This document shows, piece by piece, positions 16,545 to 25,936 of a stretch of 39,706 bases of DNA. The notes below the pieces were generated by a model. The model saw nothing but the letters and a program-made list of their open reading frames with translations. It ran no database searches and was not told the origin of the DNA. Source of the DNA: Desulfobulbus sp. (lineage in GTDB: Bacteria > Desulfobacterota > Desulfobulbia > Desulfobulbales > Desulfobulbaceae); the NCBI GenBank assembly GCA_011051875.1, contig DRKI01000167.1:1-39706 (forward strand), read 5' to 3'. How positions within the stretch are numbered: the first letter of the stretch is position 1; each line of letters opens with the position of its first letter. The position numbers and the translations under genes are program-made.

Positions 16545-17198
16545 ATGTCGTGGTTCATTGAAACCTGTACCTCTTCACTTGGCAAGAAGTATATCATGGC
16601 CGTGACCGGCCTCCTGCTCGGCGGCTTCCTCCTGGTCCATGCCGCGGGCAACAGTTCCATCTTCTGGGGTCGGAACGCGTTCATCTCCTATGCCGTCCAT
16701 CTCCACTCGCTGGGCGTGCTGGTCAACATCTTCGAGGTCATGCTCCTGGCCGTCTTCCTGGTCCACGTCTCCACCGGTCTTGTCCTGTTCCTGGAAAACA
16801 GGAACACGCGGCCCAGCCGCTACCAGGTGGAACGCAGCGCCGGCGGCCGAACCTGGGGTTCCAGGACCATGCCCTATACAGGCCTTGTCATCCTGGCCTT
16901 TCTCCTGCTCCACCTGGCCAACTTCCACTTCACGGACCATGACCTGCCCATTGCCGATATCGTGACCCCGATCCTGTCCAACCCGTTCTATACCCTGCTC
17001 TATGGCATCGGCATGGCGGCCCTGGCCCTGCACACCAGTCACGGCTTCTGGTCCCTGTTCCAGAGCCTTGGGATCAACCATCCCCGCTATGACCGGGCCA
17101 TCCGGTTCCTGGCCTGGCTTGGCTGCGCCCTGATCATCGGCGTGTTCACCTGCATCCTCCTGCTCATGCTCCTGGCCGGCGGCTCCCTGCAACCCTGA
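16545..17198 (+). CDS. sdhC: Succinate dehydrogenase/fumarate reductase cytochrome b subunit (class B, dihaem)
   Basis: 217 residues with five membrane helices, the single-anchor architecture of class B enzymes. Histidines suited to bind two haems b are H32, H52/H54, H74, H123 and H163/H166, all within or next to helices. It anchors the SdhAB catalytic subunits and exchanges electrons with menaquinone. GGAACAG lies a few bases before the ATG. Gene order C-(VOC)-A-B matches class B enzymes of epsilon- and deltaproteobacteria apart from the insertion. Confidence 0.93.
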   Translation: MSWFIETCTSSLGKKYIMAVTGLLLGGFLLVHAAGNSSIFWGRNAFISYAVHLHSLGVLVNIFEVMLLAVFLVHVSTGLVLFLENRNTRPSRYQVERSAGGRTWGSRTMPYTGLVILAFLLLHLANFHFTDHDLPIADIVTPILSNPFYTLLYGIGMAALALHTSHGFWSLFQSLGINHPRYDRAIRFLAWLGCALIIGVFTCILLLMLLAGGSLQP

Positions 17199-17248
17199 CC
17201 CCGGCCCGACAGAACAGCAATCCACCCAAAACAAAAAATCCGAACCCC

Positions 17249-17651
17249 ATGCAAATCGACTCCCTGGACCACCTGGTACTGACCGTGGGCGACATCGAGA
17301 CGACCTGCCGCTTTTACACCCGGGTCCTGGGCATGCGGGTCGTCGAGTTCGGCAGCGGCCGTCGGGCCCTGGCCTTTGGCAGCCAGAAGATCAACCTGCA
17401 CCGGCTGCACGATACCATCGAGCCCTGTGCGGCCGTACCGCTCCCCGGTTCGGCCGACCTCTGCCTGCTCACCAGCACTCCCATGACCGAGATCCTGGAC
17501 CATCTCCGGGCCAACGATATCCGGCCCGTGGCCGGTCCGGTGGAGCGGACCGGCGCCCGCGGCCCCATCCTGTCCGTCTACCTGCGCGACCCGGACGGCA
17601 ATCTCCTTGAAATCGCCAACCCCATATCCCATTCCAGCCGAGAAGAACACC

Positions 17652-17662
<11 letters not shown>
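17249..17662 (+). CDS. VOC (glyoxalase/bleomycin-resistance) fold protein
   Basis: 137 residues, a single VOC domain with the usual paired beta-alpha-beta-beta-beta units. Metal-ligand-type residues are H8 (LDHLVLTV), H-containing NLHRLH in the middle and the terminal glutamate in [11 protein letters not shown]. The activity cannot be assigned; VOC enzymes include isomerases, dioxygenases and glyoxalases. It sits between sdhC and sdhA and its last 11 bases overlap sdhA, so it is transcribed with the respiratory enzyme. No ribosome binding site is obvious before the ATG. Confidence 0.88.
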
Positions 17663-19580
<1,918 letters not shown>

Positions 19581-19605
19581 GAAACAGGAGGCAGAGAAGC
19601 AGGAG

Positions 19606-19685
19606 ACAGGCCAGGCAGGCCTGCGGCAATAGACCTCGCCGCCTGCCGCGGGATTCCGACCCTCCCCGTGGCAGGGCCTGTTTTT
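19606..19685 (+). terminator. Candidate Rho-independent terminator/attenuator between sdhA and sdhB
   Basis: ACAGGCC at 19606-19612 pairs with GGCCTGT at 19675-19681, and the stem runs straight into TTTTT. Inside, GGCAGGC and GCCTGCC can form a second stem. This is the usual terminator layout but with a long interior, so partial termination that lowers sdhB relative to sdhA is plausible. Confidence 0.45.
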
Positions 19686-19747
19686 GTCATCGATTACGCC
19701 CCCATGCGGGCACGACTCCCGGATTACCTGATTCAGACAGAGACACC

Positions 19748-20512
19748 ATGGCAGGCAAGAAAATCACCATCACGGTCAAGATCTGGCGCCAGGTCGGACC
19801 AGAAACGGAAGGACGATTCGAGGAACACCGGCTGGAAGAGATCGACCCCGACATGTCTTTTCTCGAGATGCTCGACGTGCTCAACGAAAAGCTGACCCTG
19901 GCAGGCAGGCAACCGGTGGCCTTTGATCATGACTGCCGGGAAGGGATCTGCGGCATGTGCGGCGCCGTGGTGGACGGCATCGCCCATGGCCCGGAAGAGG
20001 AGACCACCCTCTGTCAGTTGCACATGCGTCATTTCAGGGACGGCGAGACCATCTGCATCGAGCCGTTCCGGGCTCGGGGTTTTCCCCTGGTCAGGGACCT
20101 GGTGGTGGACCGTTCCGCCTTTGACCGTATCATCCAGGCCGGCGGCTATGTCTCGGTCAATACCGGCTCGGCCCGGGACGGCAACACCATCCCCGTGGCG
20201 CAGAACGTGGCCGAGCAGGCCATGGACGCAGCCGCCTGCATCGGCTGCGGTGCCTGCGTGGCCGCCTGTCCCAATGGCGCAGCCATGCTCTTTGTCAGCG
20301 GCAAAATTTCTCAATTCGCCCTCCTGCCCCAGGGACGGCCGGAGCGCGGGCGTCGGGCCCTGGCCATGGTCAGGGCCATGGACGCCGAGGGCTTCGGCAA
20401 CTGCGGCAACGAGCGTGAGTGCGAGAAGGTCTGCCCCAAGGGGCTCTCCATCCGCAACATCGCCCGTCTCAACCGCGAGTACCTGCGGGCCGCCCTGATG
20501 GGGGACGAATAG
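19748..20512 (+). CDS. sdhB: Succinate dehydrogenase/fumarate reductase iron-sulfur subunit
   Basis: 254 residues. Three cluster sites are visible in order: [2Fe-2S] at C63, C68, C71 and C89; a [4Fe-4S] group at C164, C167, C170 and C174 ([11 protein letters not shown]); and the third group C219, C225 and C229 (ECEKVCPKG). It carries electrons from the SdhA flavin to the haems of SdhC. The frame is open far upstream but the ATG at 19748 with GACAGAGAC before it gives the family length. It lies 167 bp after sdhA, an unusually wide gap that holds the candidate attenuator. Confidence 0.96.
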   Translation: MAGKKITITVKIWRQVGPETEGRFEEHRLEEIDPDMSFLEMLDVLNEKLTLAGRQPVAFDHDCREGICGMCGAVVDGIAHGPEEETTLCQLHMRHFRDGETICIEPFRARGFPLVRDLVVDRSAFDRIIQAGGYVSVNTGSARDGNTIPVAQNVAEQAMDAAACIGCGACVAACPNGAAMLFVSGKISQFALLPQGRPERGRRALAMVRAMDAEGFGNCGNERECEKVCPKGLSIRNIARLNREYLRAALMGDE

Positions 20513-20549
20513 CAAGCGTTCACAGGGCACCCCTCCGCACGCACCCGCA
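20513..20549 (+). repeat. Dispersed intergenic repeat, left end (E5)
   Basis: CAAGCGTTCACAGGGCACCCC followed by TCCGCACGCACCCGC matches the left ends of the copies at 9672 and 2592 (minus), then similarity stops. It begins directly after the sdhB stop codon. The rest of the gap to 20654 shows no gene. Confidence 0.65.
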
Positions 20550-20654
20550 TACTCATTGCTCTTCTTCCATCTGCAGCCGGGTGAAACGCTCAATCCGGGC
20601 GGGGTTCGGGCTGCGCATGGTCGGGGTTGGCTGCCGGGCCCGGGACGTCTCTGT

Positions 20655-21287
20655 TCAGACCGGTTCGGGATAGGGAAAATCCTCGTTGTTGATCAGCTTG
20701 AACATGCGCAGTTTCTTGCCTGGCTGGCTGTAGTGGTATGTCACCAGTTCCTCGATGACGGCAATCACCCGGTCCTCGTCGGCCCTCCGGACGATGCGGC
20801 GGCCCACCTTGGGATTGGCCCCCAGCTTGCCGCCCACGTAGATATCCAGCCCCACCGGCGTGCCGACAATGCCGATATCCGTGGTCATGGGACCGGAACA
20901 GGCCGCAGTGCAGCCGCTGATGGCGATCTTGATCTTGGGCTTGATCTTCTCCCAGCCATGAAAATGGGCATCGATCCTGTGCGCCAGGGCAAAGGTATCG
21001 AACTTGCCCAGCTTGCAGTGGGGCCGGCTGACGCAGGTCTTGGCCAGGGGAAACTTGACCTGCCCCTTGAAACGGGCTCCCCTGGCCGCCAGTTCCTTCA
21101 TGATCGCGTCCCGGTCGTTCTCCCTGACCTCGAGCAGGCGGATATTCTGGGTCGTGCTCAGGTAGACGGTCAGGTTGTAGCGGCGGACCACGTCGGCCAC
21201 GGCCTGGAAAAAATCAGGTTCCACCAGGCCGGCGGTCCTGAGAATGGTCAGTGATGCTGTCTTGTCCTCTGCTGTCCTGTCCTCCAT
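20655..21287 (-). CDS. Small assimilatory-type siroheme sulfite reductase
   Basis: 210 residues from the ATG at 21287, chosen because AAAGGAG lies eight bases upstream; an in-frame start nine codons earlier has no such site. The siroheme/[4Fe-4S] motif is complete: C85-x5-C91 (CVSRPHC) and C126-x3-C130 (GCTAAC). The protein has only one ferredoxin-like/siroheme half, as in the low-molecular-mass monomeric sulfite reductases of Desulfovibrio-type sulfate reducers, unlike the ~550-residue assimilatory enzyme or DsrAB. It would reduce sulfite to sulfide, with an unknown electron donor and physiological role. It stands alone and converges on sdhB. Confidence 0.88.
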   Translation of the reverse strand: MEDRTAEDKTASLTILRTAGLVEPDFFQAVADVVRRYNLTVYLSTTQNIRLLEVRENDRDAIMKELAARGARFKGQVKFPLAKTCVSRPHCKLGKFDTFALAHRIDAHFHGWEKIKPKIKIAISGCTAACSGPMTTDIGIVGTPVGLDIYVGGKLGANPKVGRRIVRRADEDRVIAVIEELVTYHYSQPGKKLRMFKLINNEDFPYPEPV

Positions 21288-21295
21288 TGCGGTAA

Positions 21296-21302
21296 CTCCT
21301 TT
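21296..21302 (-). promoter_or_regulatory. Ribosome binding site fixing the sulfite reductase start
   Basis: AAAGGAG on the minus strand, eight bases before the ATG at 21287. It lies downstream of the earlier in-frame start, which therefore is not favoured. Confidence 0.75.
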
Positions 21303-21505
21303 TGTGCTTGTCAATACCTCGTTTCCCGGTTTCTGCGATCAACTTGCCTGGTGATCCTGTCCCCGCGCGCGACCGGACCCCTGCCCCCCTGCCGGACCCC
21401 GGCGATCGCCACTGCCCTGTTGCGGGGCTCCTGCCCTGAACATTCACATGACCGCGGGCGCAAGCTCCTGTCTCCACTCCCCTGTCACCCTGCTTCCGGC
21501 TCCAA

Positions 21506-21534
21506 CCTGTACGAGAGGACGAATTTCTTGTCAA
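21506..21534 (-). promoter_or_regulatory. Possible sigma-70 promoter of the sulfite reductase gene
   Basis: Minus strand: a perfect -35 TTGACA (21529-21534), 17-bp spacer, and a weak -10 TACAGG (21506-21511). It would give a leader of about 210 nt. I could not match that leader to any riboswitch I know. Confidence 0.3.
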
Positions 21535-21792
21535 GCCCAAAGAGAGGACCGGGGCCGCCGGAGTACACATCCCTGCCCCCTGCACGACAGCATTACCCTT
21601 TGACCTTTGGCGAAAGCTGGGCTATCCTGTGGGCGAATCATTATCATTTCGCAAATTGGCACAGGCACCCCGTCTCTGCACGGTCGCACCGGCCCGCATG
21701 GCGCGGCCTGCGTCGGACCGGCACGCCTGCACAGATGCGGTGCCCAGGATCAACCCACAACCTCGATACTGCGAAAACAACGAGTTGCAAGC
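21535..21792. other. Non-coding stretch between sulfite reductase and SYLF genes
   Basis: No supported gene. Together with 21303-21505 it forms a gap of about 600 bp that holds only the possible promoter, a Fur-like box and part of the dispersed repeat. Confidence 0.5.
21633..21652. promoter_or_regulatory. Fur-like box candidate
   Basis: GCGAATCATTATCATTTCGC contains the ATCATTATCAT core of a Fur site flanked by GCGAA/TTCGC arms. It could act on the SYLF gene 240 bp downstream or, less likely, on the sulfite reductase gene. Confidence 0.35.
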
Positions 21793-21865
21793 CTGGTGAC
21801 ACCCTGCAACCGCTGACAAGTTCTGTCGTTATTCAAGGTGATTGCATATCCCGGGCGCTGTTACG
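21793..21865 (+). repeat. Dispersed intergenic repeat, right half (E6)
   Basis: Aligns with the right half of the copy at 9672-9826: CTGCAACC, GACAAG, TTATTCAAGGTGATTG and CATATCCC, then a divergent but recognisable GTTACG end. It ends 26 bp before the SYLF start codon. Confidence 0.75.
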
Positions 21866-21891
21866 TACCGTTGACCGGAGGAGACTGAAAC

Positions 21892-22596
21892 ATGCCATCC
21901 ATGATCCGCACCCTCATCATCCTGTTTATCCTGCTGTCGACCTGCCTGCTGCCCTGCCACCGTTCGCGGGCCGGTGACTTCGGCAAGCCGGAGGAACTGG
22001 TGGCCAAGGCCACGGCCGTCTATAAGAGCTTCATGCAGGATCCCAACATGTCCTGGTTCCGGGAGCATGTGGTCAAGGCCAAAGGCATTTTCATCGTCCC
22101 GCAGATGCTGCGCGGTGGATTTATCATCGGCGGATCGGGTGGCTCCGGTATCCTCTGTGCCCAGGATTTCGACTCCGGCCGCTGGAGCTACCCGGCCTTT
22201 TATACCATGGGTTCGGTTTCCCTCGGCCTCCAGGTCGGGGCCGAGGCATCGGAAATCATCCTCCTGGTCATGACCGACAAGGGGCTCAACGCCATGCTGA
22301 GCACCGAGTTCAAGCTGGGCGGAGACGTCTCGGTGGCCGCCGGACCGGTCGGAGGCACGGCCAAGGTCCAGACCGCCGACATCATCGCCTTTGGCCGCTC
22401 CCAGGGGGTTTTCGGTGGGGTTTCCATCGAGGGCGCGGTCATCGCACCAAGGTCGGCCTGGAACATGGAGTACTATGGTGCCCCGGTGAGCCCGGCCGAC
22501 ATTCTCATCCGGCAGAACGTGGCCAATCCCCAGGCCGATCCCCTGCGAAACGCCCTGCCCAGGCCGGGACCGCGGGTCCGGCCGCTGGGGACCTGA
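21892..22596 (+). CDS. SYLF (Ysc84-type) lipid-binding domain protein, exported
   Basis: 234 residues with a signal peptide (hydrophobic residues 6-21, then HRSRAG). The remainder is one SYLF/DUF500 domain: KAKGIFIVPQMLRGGFIIGGSGGSG near residues 62-86, the SLGLQVGAEASEIILLVMT strand region and the VAAGPVGGTAK loop are family signatures. SYLF domains bind phosphoinositides and actin in eukaryotes; bacterial roles are unclear, probably outer-membrane or periplasmic lipid binding. GGAGGAG before the ATG fixes the start. It is followed after 3 bp by the DUF3124 gene, so the two form an operon. Confidence 0.9.
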   Translation: MPSMIRTLIILFILLSTCLLPCHRSRAGDFGKPEELVAKATAVYKSFMQDPNMSWFREHVVKAKGIFIVPQMLRGGFIIGGSGGSGILCAQDFDSGRWSYPAFYTMGSVSLGLQVGAEASEIILLVMTDKGLNAMLSTEFKLGGDVSVAAGPVGGTAKVQTADIIAFGRSQGVFGGVSIEGAVIAPRSAWNMEYYGAPVSPADILIRQNVANPQADPLRNALPRPGPRVRPLGT

Positions 22597-22599
22597 ACC

Positions 22600-23115
22600 A
22601 TGGTCCGGGCTGTCTGGCACCGCCGCCTGGCGTCCGCACTCATTCCCTGCCTCTTGCTGGTCCTGTCTCCGGCCCTGTGGGCGGAAGAATGCGGGGTCGG
22701 GCCCTGGCTTGCCCAGACCATCTACGTACCACTCTACTCTCATATTTACGCCGACCAGCGGTTCAAGAACAAACCCTTTGCCCTGACCGCCACCCTGTCC
22801 ATCCGCAACACCGATCCGGACAGGCCCCTCACCCTGCTCTCCGTGGACTTCTACGACTCGAACGGCAAAATGCTGCGGGCCTATGTCGGCAAACCGGAGG
22901 CCATCGCCCCCCTGGCCTCGATCCGCTACGTTGTGCGGGAAAACGAGCTGCAGGGCGGCTCCGGCGCAAAGTTCCTGGTCCGCTGGCAGGCGGACCGGCC
23001 CGTGACCGCGCCCATTGTCGAGTCCATCATGATCGGCACCAAGATGCAGCAGGGAATCTCCTTTATCTCCCGTGGCCAGGTGATCCGGGGCAAGAGGGGG
23101 AAATGGGACCGGTGA
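22600..23115 (+). CDS. DUF3124 exported protein
   Basis: 171 residues. A signal peptide ends at PALWA|EE. The rest fits DUF3124: QTIYVPLYSHIY near residues 39-50, then LTATLSIRNTDPDRP, VDFYDSNGK and the late GGSGAKFLVRWQA. The strand-rich pattern suggests an immunoglobulin-like beta-sandwich. Function unknown. GGGGA from the end of the SYLF gene serves as ribosome binding site. Pairing with an exported lipid-binding protein points to envelope maintenance. Confidence 0.88.
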   Translation: MVRAVWHRRLASALIPCLLLVLSPALWAEECGVGPWLAQTIYVPLYSHIYADQRFKNKPFALTATLSIRNTDPDRPLTLLSVDFYDSNGKMLRAYVGKPEAIAPLASIRYVVRENELQGGSGAKFLVRWQADRPVTAPIVESIMIGTKMQQGISFISRGQVIRGKRGKWDR

Positions 23116-23214
23116 AATGCACCCACGCCCTGCTGATGACGGCCACTGCTCCGCACGGACCGGGAACGGGCCGCCACCTACTCTGACACCATCAAAGACA
23201 ACCGGCTGACCGAT

Positions 23215-24015
23215 ATGCACTGCCTCTTCCGCCTTCTTGTCCTCCTCTTCTCTCTCCTGGCTGCAACCGGCTGCGCGGACAGGACCGCCGGCGGGCCAGC
23301 CGCACCGGGCCCCGCCACCCTCCGGGTGGGTATCACCACCAATGCCCGGCCCATGGCCTTCCGGGAGGCCGGCAGGGTCAGCGGACTCGAGGCCGACCTG
23401 GCCCGCGGCCTGGCCCGTTCCATGGGCAGGGAGGTCCGGTTCGTCGAGCTGTCCTGGCAGGAACAGATCCCTGCCCTGACCTCCGGCCGCATCGACATCG
23501 TCATGTCGTCCATGAGCATGACCCGGCAACGGAGCATGCTCCTCGACTTCACCGATCCCTACATGGTTACCGGCCAGATCGGCCTGGTACGGCTGAACGA
23601 GTACAATCGCTTCAGCAACGGTTTCACCGATCTGCTCCGGCCGGCCATCCGCATCGGCACAGTCCGGGGCACCACCGGCGACACATTCATTGTCCGGAAC
23701 ATCGCCCGGGTCCGCCCGATCCGGTTCCGCGGCGTGGAGCAGGGAGTCCGTGGTCTGCTGGACAACAAGATCGACGTCTTTGTCTATGACCTGCCCATGA
23801 ACCTCTACTACGGCGCCCTCTATGGCGACCGTGGCCTGAAGCCCGTGCTGGTGCCCATGACCAGGGAAAAACTGGCCTGGGGCGTACGACACGGGGACCG
23901 TGCACTCCTGGAGCAGGCCAACAGCTACCTGGCCCGGATCAGGCAGAGCGGCGACCTGCAGAAGATGATCGAACACTGGATCCCGTTCTACAGGAATCTC
24001 CATGATGCCAGGTGA
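23215..24015 (+). CDS. Extracellular solute-binding lipoprotein (SBP_bac_3 type)
   Basis: 266 residues with a lipoprotein signal: hydrophobic residues 4-17 then LAATGC, Cys20 being the lipidation site. The rest is a type II periplasmic binding fold of the amino-acid-binding family: LRVGITTNARPMAFRE, GLEADLARGLA, then ITSGRIDIVMSSMSMT-like and DFTDPYM-like segments, and the C-terminal MIEHWIP. No permease or ATPase genes are adjacent, so it may feed a distant transporter or act as a sensor input, for instance to the Cache sensor downstream. 99 bp after DUF3124 with no clear ribosome binding site. Confidence 0.87.
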   Translation: MHCLFRLLVLLFSLLAATGCADRTAGGPAAPGPATLRVGITTNARPMAFREAGRVSGLEADLARGLARSMGREVRFVELSWQEQIPALTSGRIDIVMSSMSMTRQRSMLLDFTDPYMVTGQIGLVRLNEYNRFSNGFTDLLRPAIRIGTVRGTTGDTFIVRNIARVRPIRFRGVEQGVRGLLDNKIDVFVYDLPMNLYYGALYGDRGLKPVLVPMTREKLAWGVRHGDRALLEQANSYLARIRQSGDLQKMIEHWIPFYRNLHDAR

Positions 24016-24059
24016 CAGGAGGCAGGATCCCTGGTGCCGCGCAGGCAGACTCCAGCGCC

Positions 24060-24077
24060 CCGGAGACTGGACTCCGG
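24060..24077. repeat. Short inverted repeat after the solute-binding protein gene
   Basis: CCGGAG (24060-24065) and CTCCGG (24072-24077) form a 6-bp stem 45 bp after the stop codon. No T-run follows, so terminator function is doubtful. Confidence 0.35.
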
Positions 24078-24145
24078 CAATGTGTCTCTGACCTGAATTG
24101 AGGATCGTACCCGCCTCCAGCCAAACAGAAAATAAATAAATCTAA

Positions 24146-24321
24146 CCCGCATGTTTCACAAGCGACCTGCTGCAAGGCCCGAAAACACCATGCCTGCCGC
24201 GTCACAGCGCAAAAAGGATTCCTCGGCATAGGTCACAATATGTCTGCGGTTCTTTTCGCCTTGTTCCTTGCATTCATGGCATTTTCAGGCCTTTCGCGAC
24301 GACCTTTGTGAAATATGCGGG
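24146..24321. mobile_element. MITE-like palindromic element, 176 bp
   Basis: The ends are CCCGCATGTTTCACAA (24146-24161) and, read on the minus strand, CCCGCATATTTCACAA (24321-24306): 15 of 16 match. The similarity goes on inward: AAGGCCCGAAAACACCATG on the left corresponds to AAGGCCTGAAAATGCCATG on the right, so the whole element is an imperfect inverted repeat with no coding capacity. The end sequence resembles transposon termini I have seen in proteobacterial genomes, possibly IS1380-like, but I cannot confirm the family. I see no clear target duplication. An ATG at 24268 lies in its right arm. Confidence 0.8.
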
Positions 24322-24339
24322 CCAACCAGAGCACTCTTC

Positions 24340-25932
24340 ATGTCCAGCATGGCCGGTCAACACACCAGTAAAAAAGCCGCTTCTTCATTCCGTACATCAT
24401 CGGTTCTCGTACCCCTGGCCGGATTTCTCCTGATCCTGCTGGCAATGAACACCTACCAGTACCTCCGGGTCAAGGACGACCTGGCCACCACTGTGATCAA
24501 CGAGATCAGGAACAACGAACTGGCCGAGCTGAAGTCTTTTTTCGAAAACCTGGCCTCCAAGCTGAACATGGTTCACGACTGGGGGAAGAACGGGGTCCTG
24601 GACGCCGACGACATCGTCGCTCTCAACCGGAAATTCATGCCCCTCATCGGGCGCCAGGCACCGGTGAGCGGCCTGCTCCTGGCTGATGACAAAGGCAACG
24701 AATACTTTCTCTATCGGGACAAGGAAGGGTGGATCACCCGGGTCAGCTCGCTCCGGGACGGGGGCACCAGGATGGTTTTCAGGCGCTGGCGCACGCCGGA
24801 CCAGGCCGGGGAACAGTGGGAGAAGACCAGCGCCTATGATCCACGCAAACGGCCCTGGTTCCATGCGCCCGCAGACGGCGGAGTGCGCTGGACCCCGGTC
24901 TACACCTTCTTCGAGACCGGCAAGAAGGGGATCACCGCATCGGTGGTCTGGAACAGGCCCGACGGCAGAGGCTTCATGGTCTTTGCCATGGACATTCCCC
25001 TGGCCAATATGCGGACCATCCTGACCCGGCTGGCTGAAAAACGGCCCGGTATCCTCTTCCTTGCCAACACAACCGGCACCATCGTGATCAGCTCCGGCGG
25101 ACAAACCGCCACCGGAGACGTCCGGCCCGCACCAAACTCCCCTGCCCCGGCCGCTGCCATAACCCGGCAGTGGCTGGCCGGCGGGCGGCCCGTGAAAAAA
25201 CCGCTCACCGTCCAGGTGAACGGCCAGCCCTGGGTCGCCTCGCTCCAGCCTCTGAGCTCGGCACAGAGCCAGTTCTGGGTCGGGGCCGCGGCGCCGGAGC
25301 AAGAACTTCTCTCCCGGCTCAACGAGACCCTGTTCCGGGTGGATACCGTGGACGTCCTGGTGGCCCTGGCAGGCGGCCTGTTCCTCTTCTTTCTGGTCTG
25401 GCGCACCGGCGGACACCGGGCACCGGAACAGCCGCCACCCCTGGAGCGGCTGCGCCGCTGCATCGCCCGGGGCGAGGGCGCGGAGATCGAGTTCAAATCC
25501 ACGGTACGGACCAACCTGAAGAGCGGCAAACCGGGCAAGGAGATCGAGCTGGCCTGGCTCAAGGCCGTGGTCGCCTTTCTCAACTCCGACGGCGGCACCC
25601 TGCTGCTCGGGGTCAATGACGATGGTGTCCTGGTCGGTCTTGCCGCAGACGGATTCGCCAACCCGGACAGGTGCCTGCTCCACGTCAAAAACCTGCTCAA
25701 CCAGCACATCGGCGCCGAGTTCGCCCGCAGCCTGGAGGTCACCCTGGTCGAAGACGGAGACCGGCAGGCCGTGCTCATCGAATGCAGACCCGCCACCGGG
25801 CCCGTGTTTCTGAAGATCGGCAAGAACGAGGAATTTTATATCCGCTCCGGTCCCTCCTCGATCAAGCTCTCACCCAGCCGCATGGTCAGCTACATCCTCC
25901 AGAACCGCAACCCGGCCACCGGCAGCACCTGA
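24340..25932 (+). CDS. Membrane sensor: Cache domain fused to AlbA_2/Schlafen-type domain
   Basis: 530 residues from the ATG at 24340. TM1 is ~22-36; an extracytoplasmic region ~45-330 contains the Cache-domain motif DPRKRPWF (167-174) and a second small sensing section; TM2 is ~337-354. The cytoplasmic part ~375-520 is an AlbA_2 (Schlafen-like) domain: GAEIEFKSTVR, FLNSDGGTLLLGVNDDG (413-429) and the late EFYIRSGPSS. AlbA_2 domains are linked to nucleic-acid binding or ATP-binding regulators. An earlier in-frame ATG at 24268 lies inside the MITE-like element, so I reject it; neither site has a clear ribosome binding site. The 3' end is 4 bp from the converging ABC gene. Confidence 0.87.
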   Translation: MSSMAGQHTSKKAASSFRTSSVLVPLAGFLLILLAMNTYQYLRVKDDLATTVINEIRNNELAELKSFFENLASKLNMVHDWGKNGVLDADDIVALNRKFMPLIGRQAPVSGLLLADDKGNEYFLYRDKEGWITRVSSLRDGGTRMVFRRWRTPDQAGEQWEKTSAYDPRKRPWFHAPADGGVRWTPVYTFFETGKKGITASVVWNRPDGRGFMVFAMDIPLANMRTILTRLAEKRPGILFLANTTGTIVISSGGQTATGDVRPAPNSPAPAAAITRQWLAGGRPVKKPLTVQVNGQPWVASLQPLSSAQSQFWVGAAAPEQELLSRLNETLFRVDTVDVLVALAGGLFLFFLVWRTGGHRAPEQPPPLERLRRCIARGEGAEIEFKSTVRTNLKSGKPGKEIELAWLKAVVAFLNSDGGTLLLGVNDDGVLVGLAADGFANPDRCLLHVKNLLNQHIGAEFARSLEVTLVEDGDRQAVLIECRPATGPVFLKIGKNEEFYIRSGPSSIKLSPSRMVSYILQNRNPATGST

Positions 25933-25936
25933 GCCG

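Noticed and set aside
21288-21505. Riboswitch in the sulfite reductase leader
   Set aside because: I looked for cobalamin-type conserved boxes and found none in the right order.
21829-24003. 724-codon minus-strand frame
   Set aside because: It opposes the SYLF, DUF3124 and solute-binding genes, all of which have signal peptides and family motifs. No recognisable motif appears in the frame.
24268-24339. Upstream ATG of the Cache-AlbA_2 gene
   Set aside because: It lies in the right arm of the MITE-like palindrome, lacks a ribosome binding site, and the added residues are not part of any domain.
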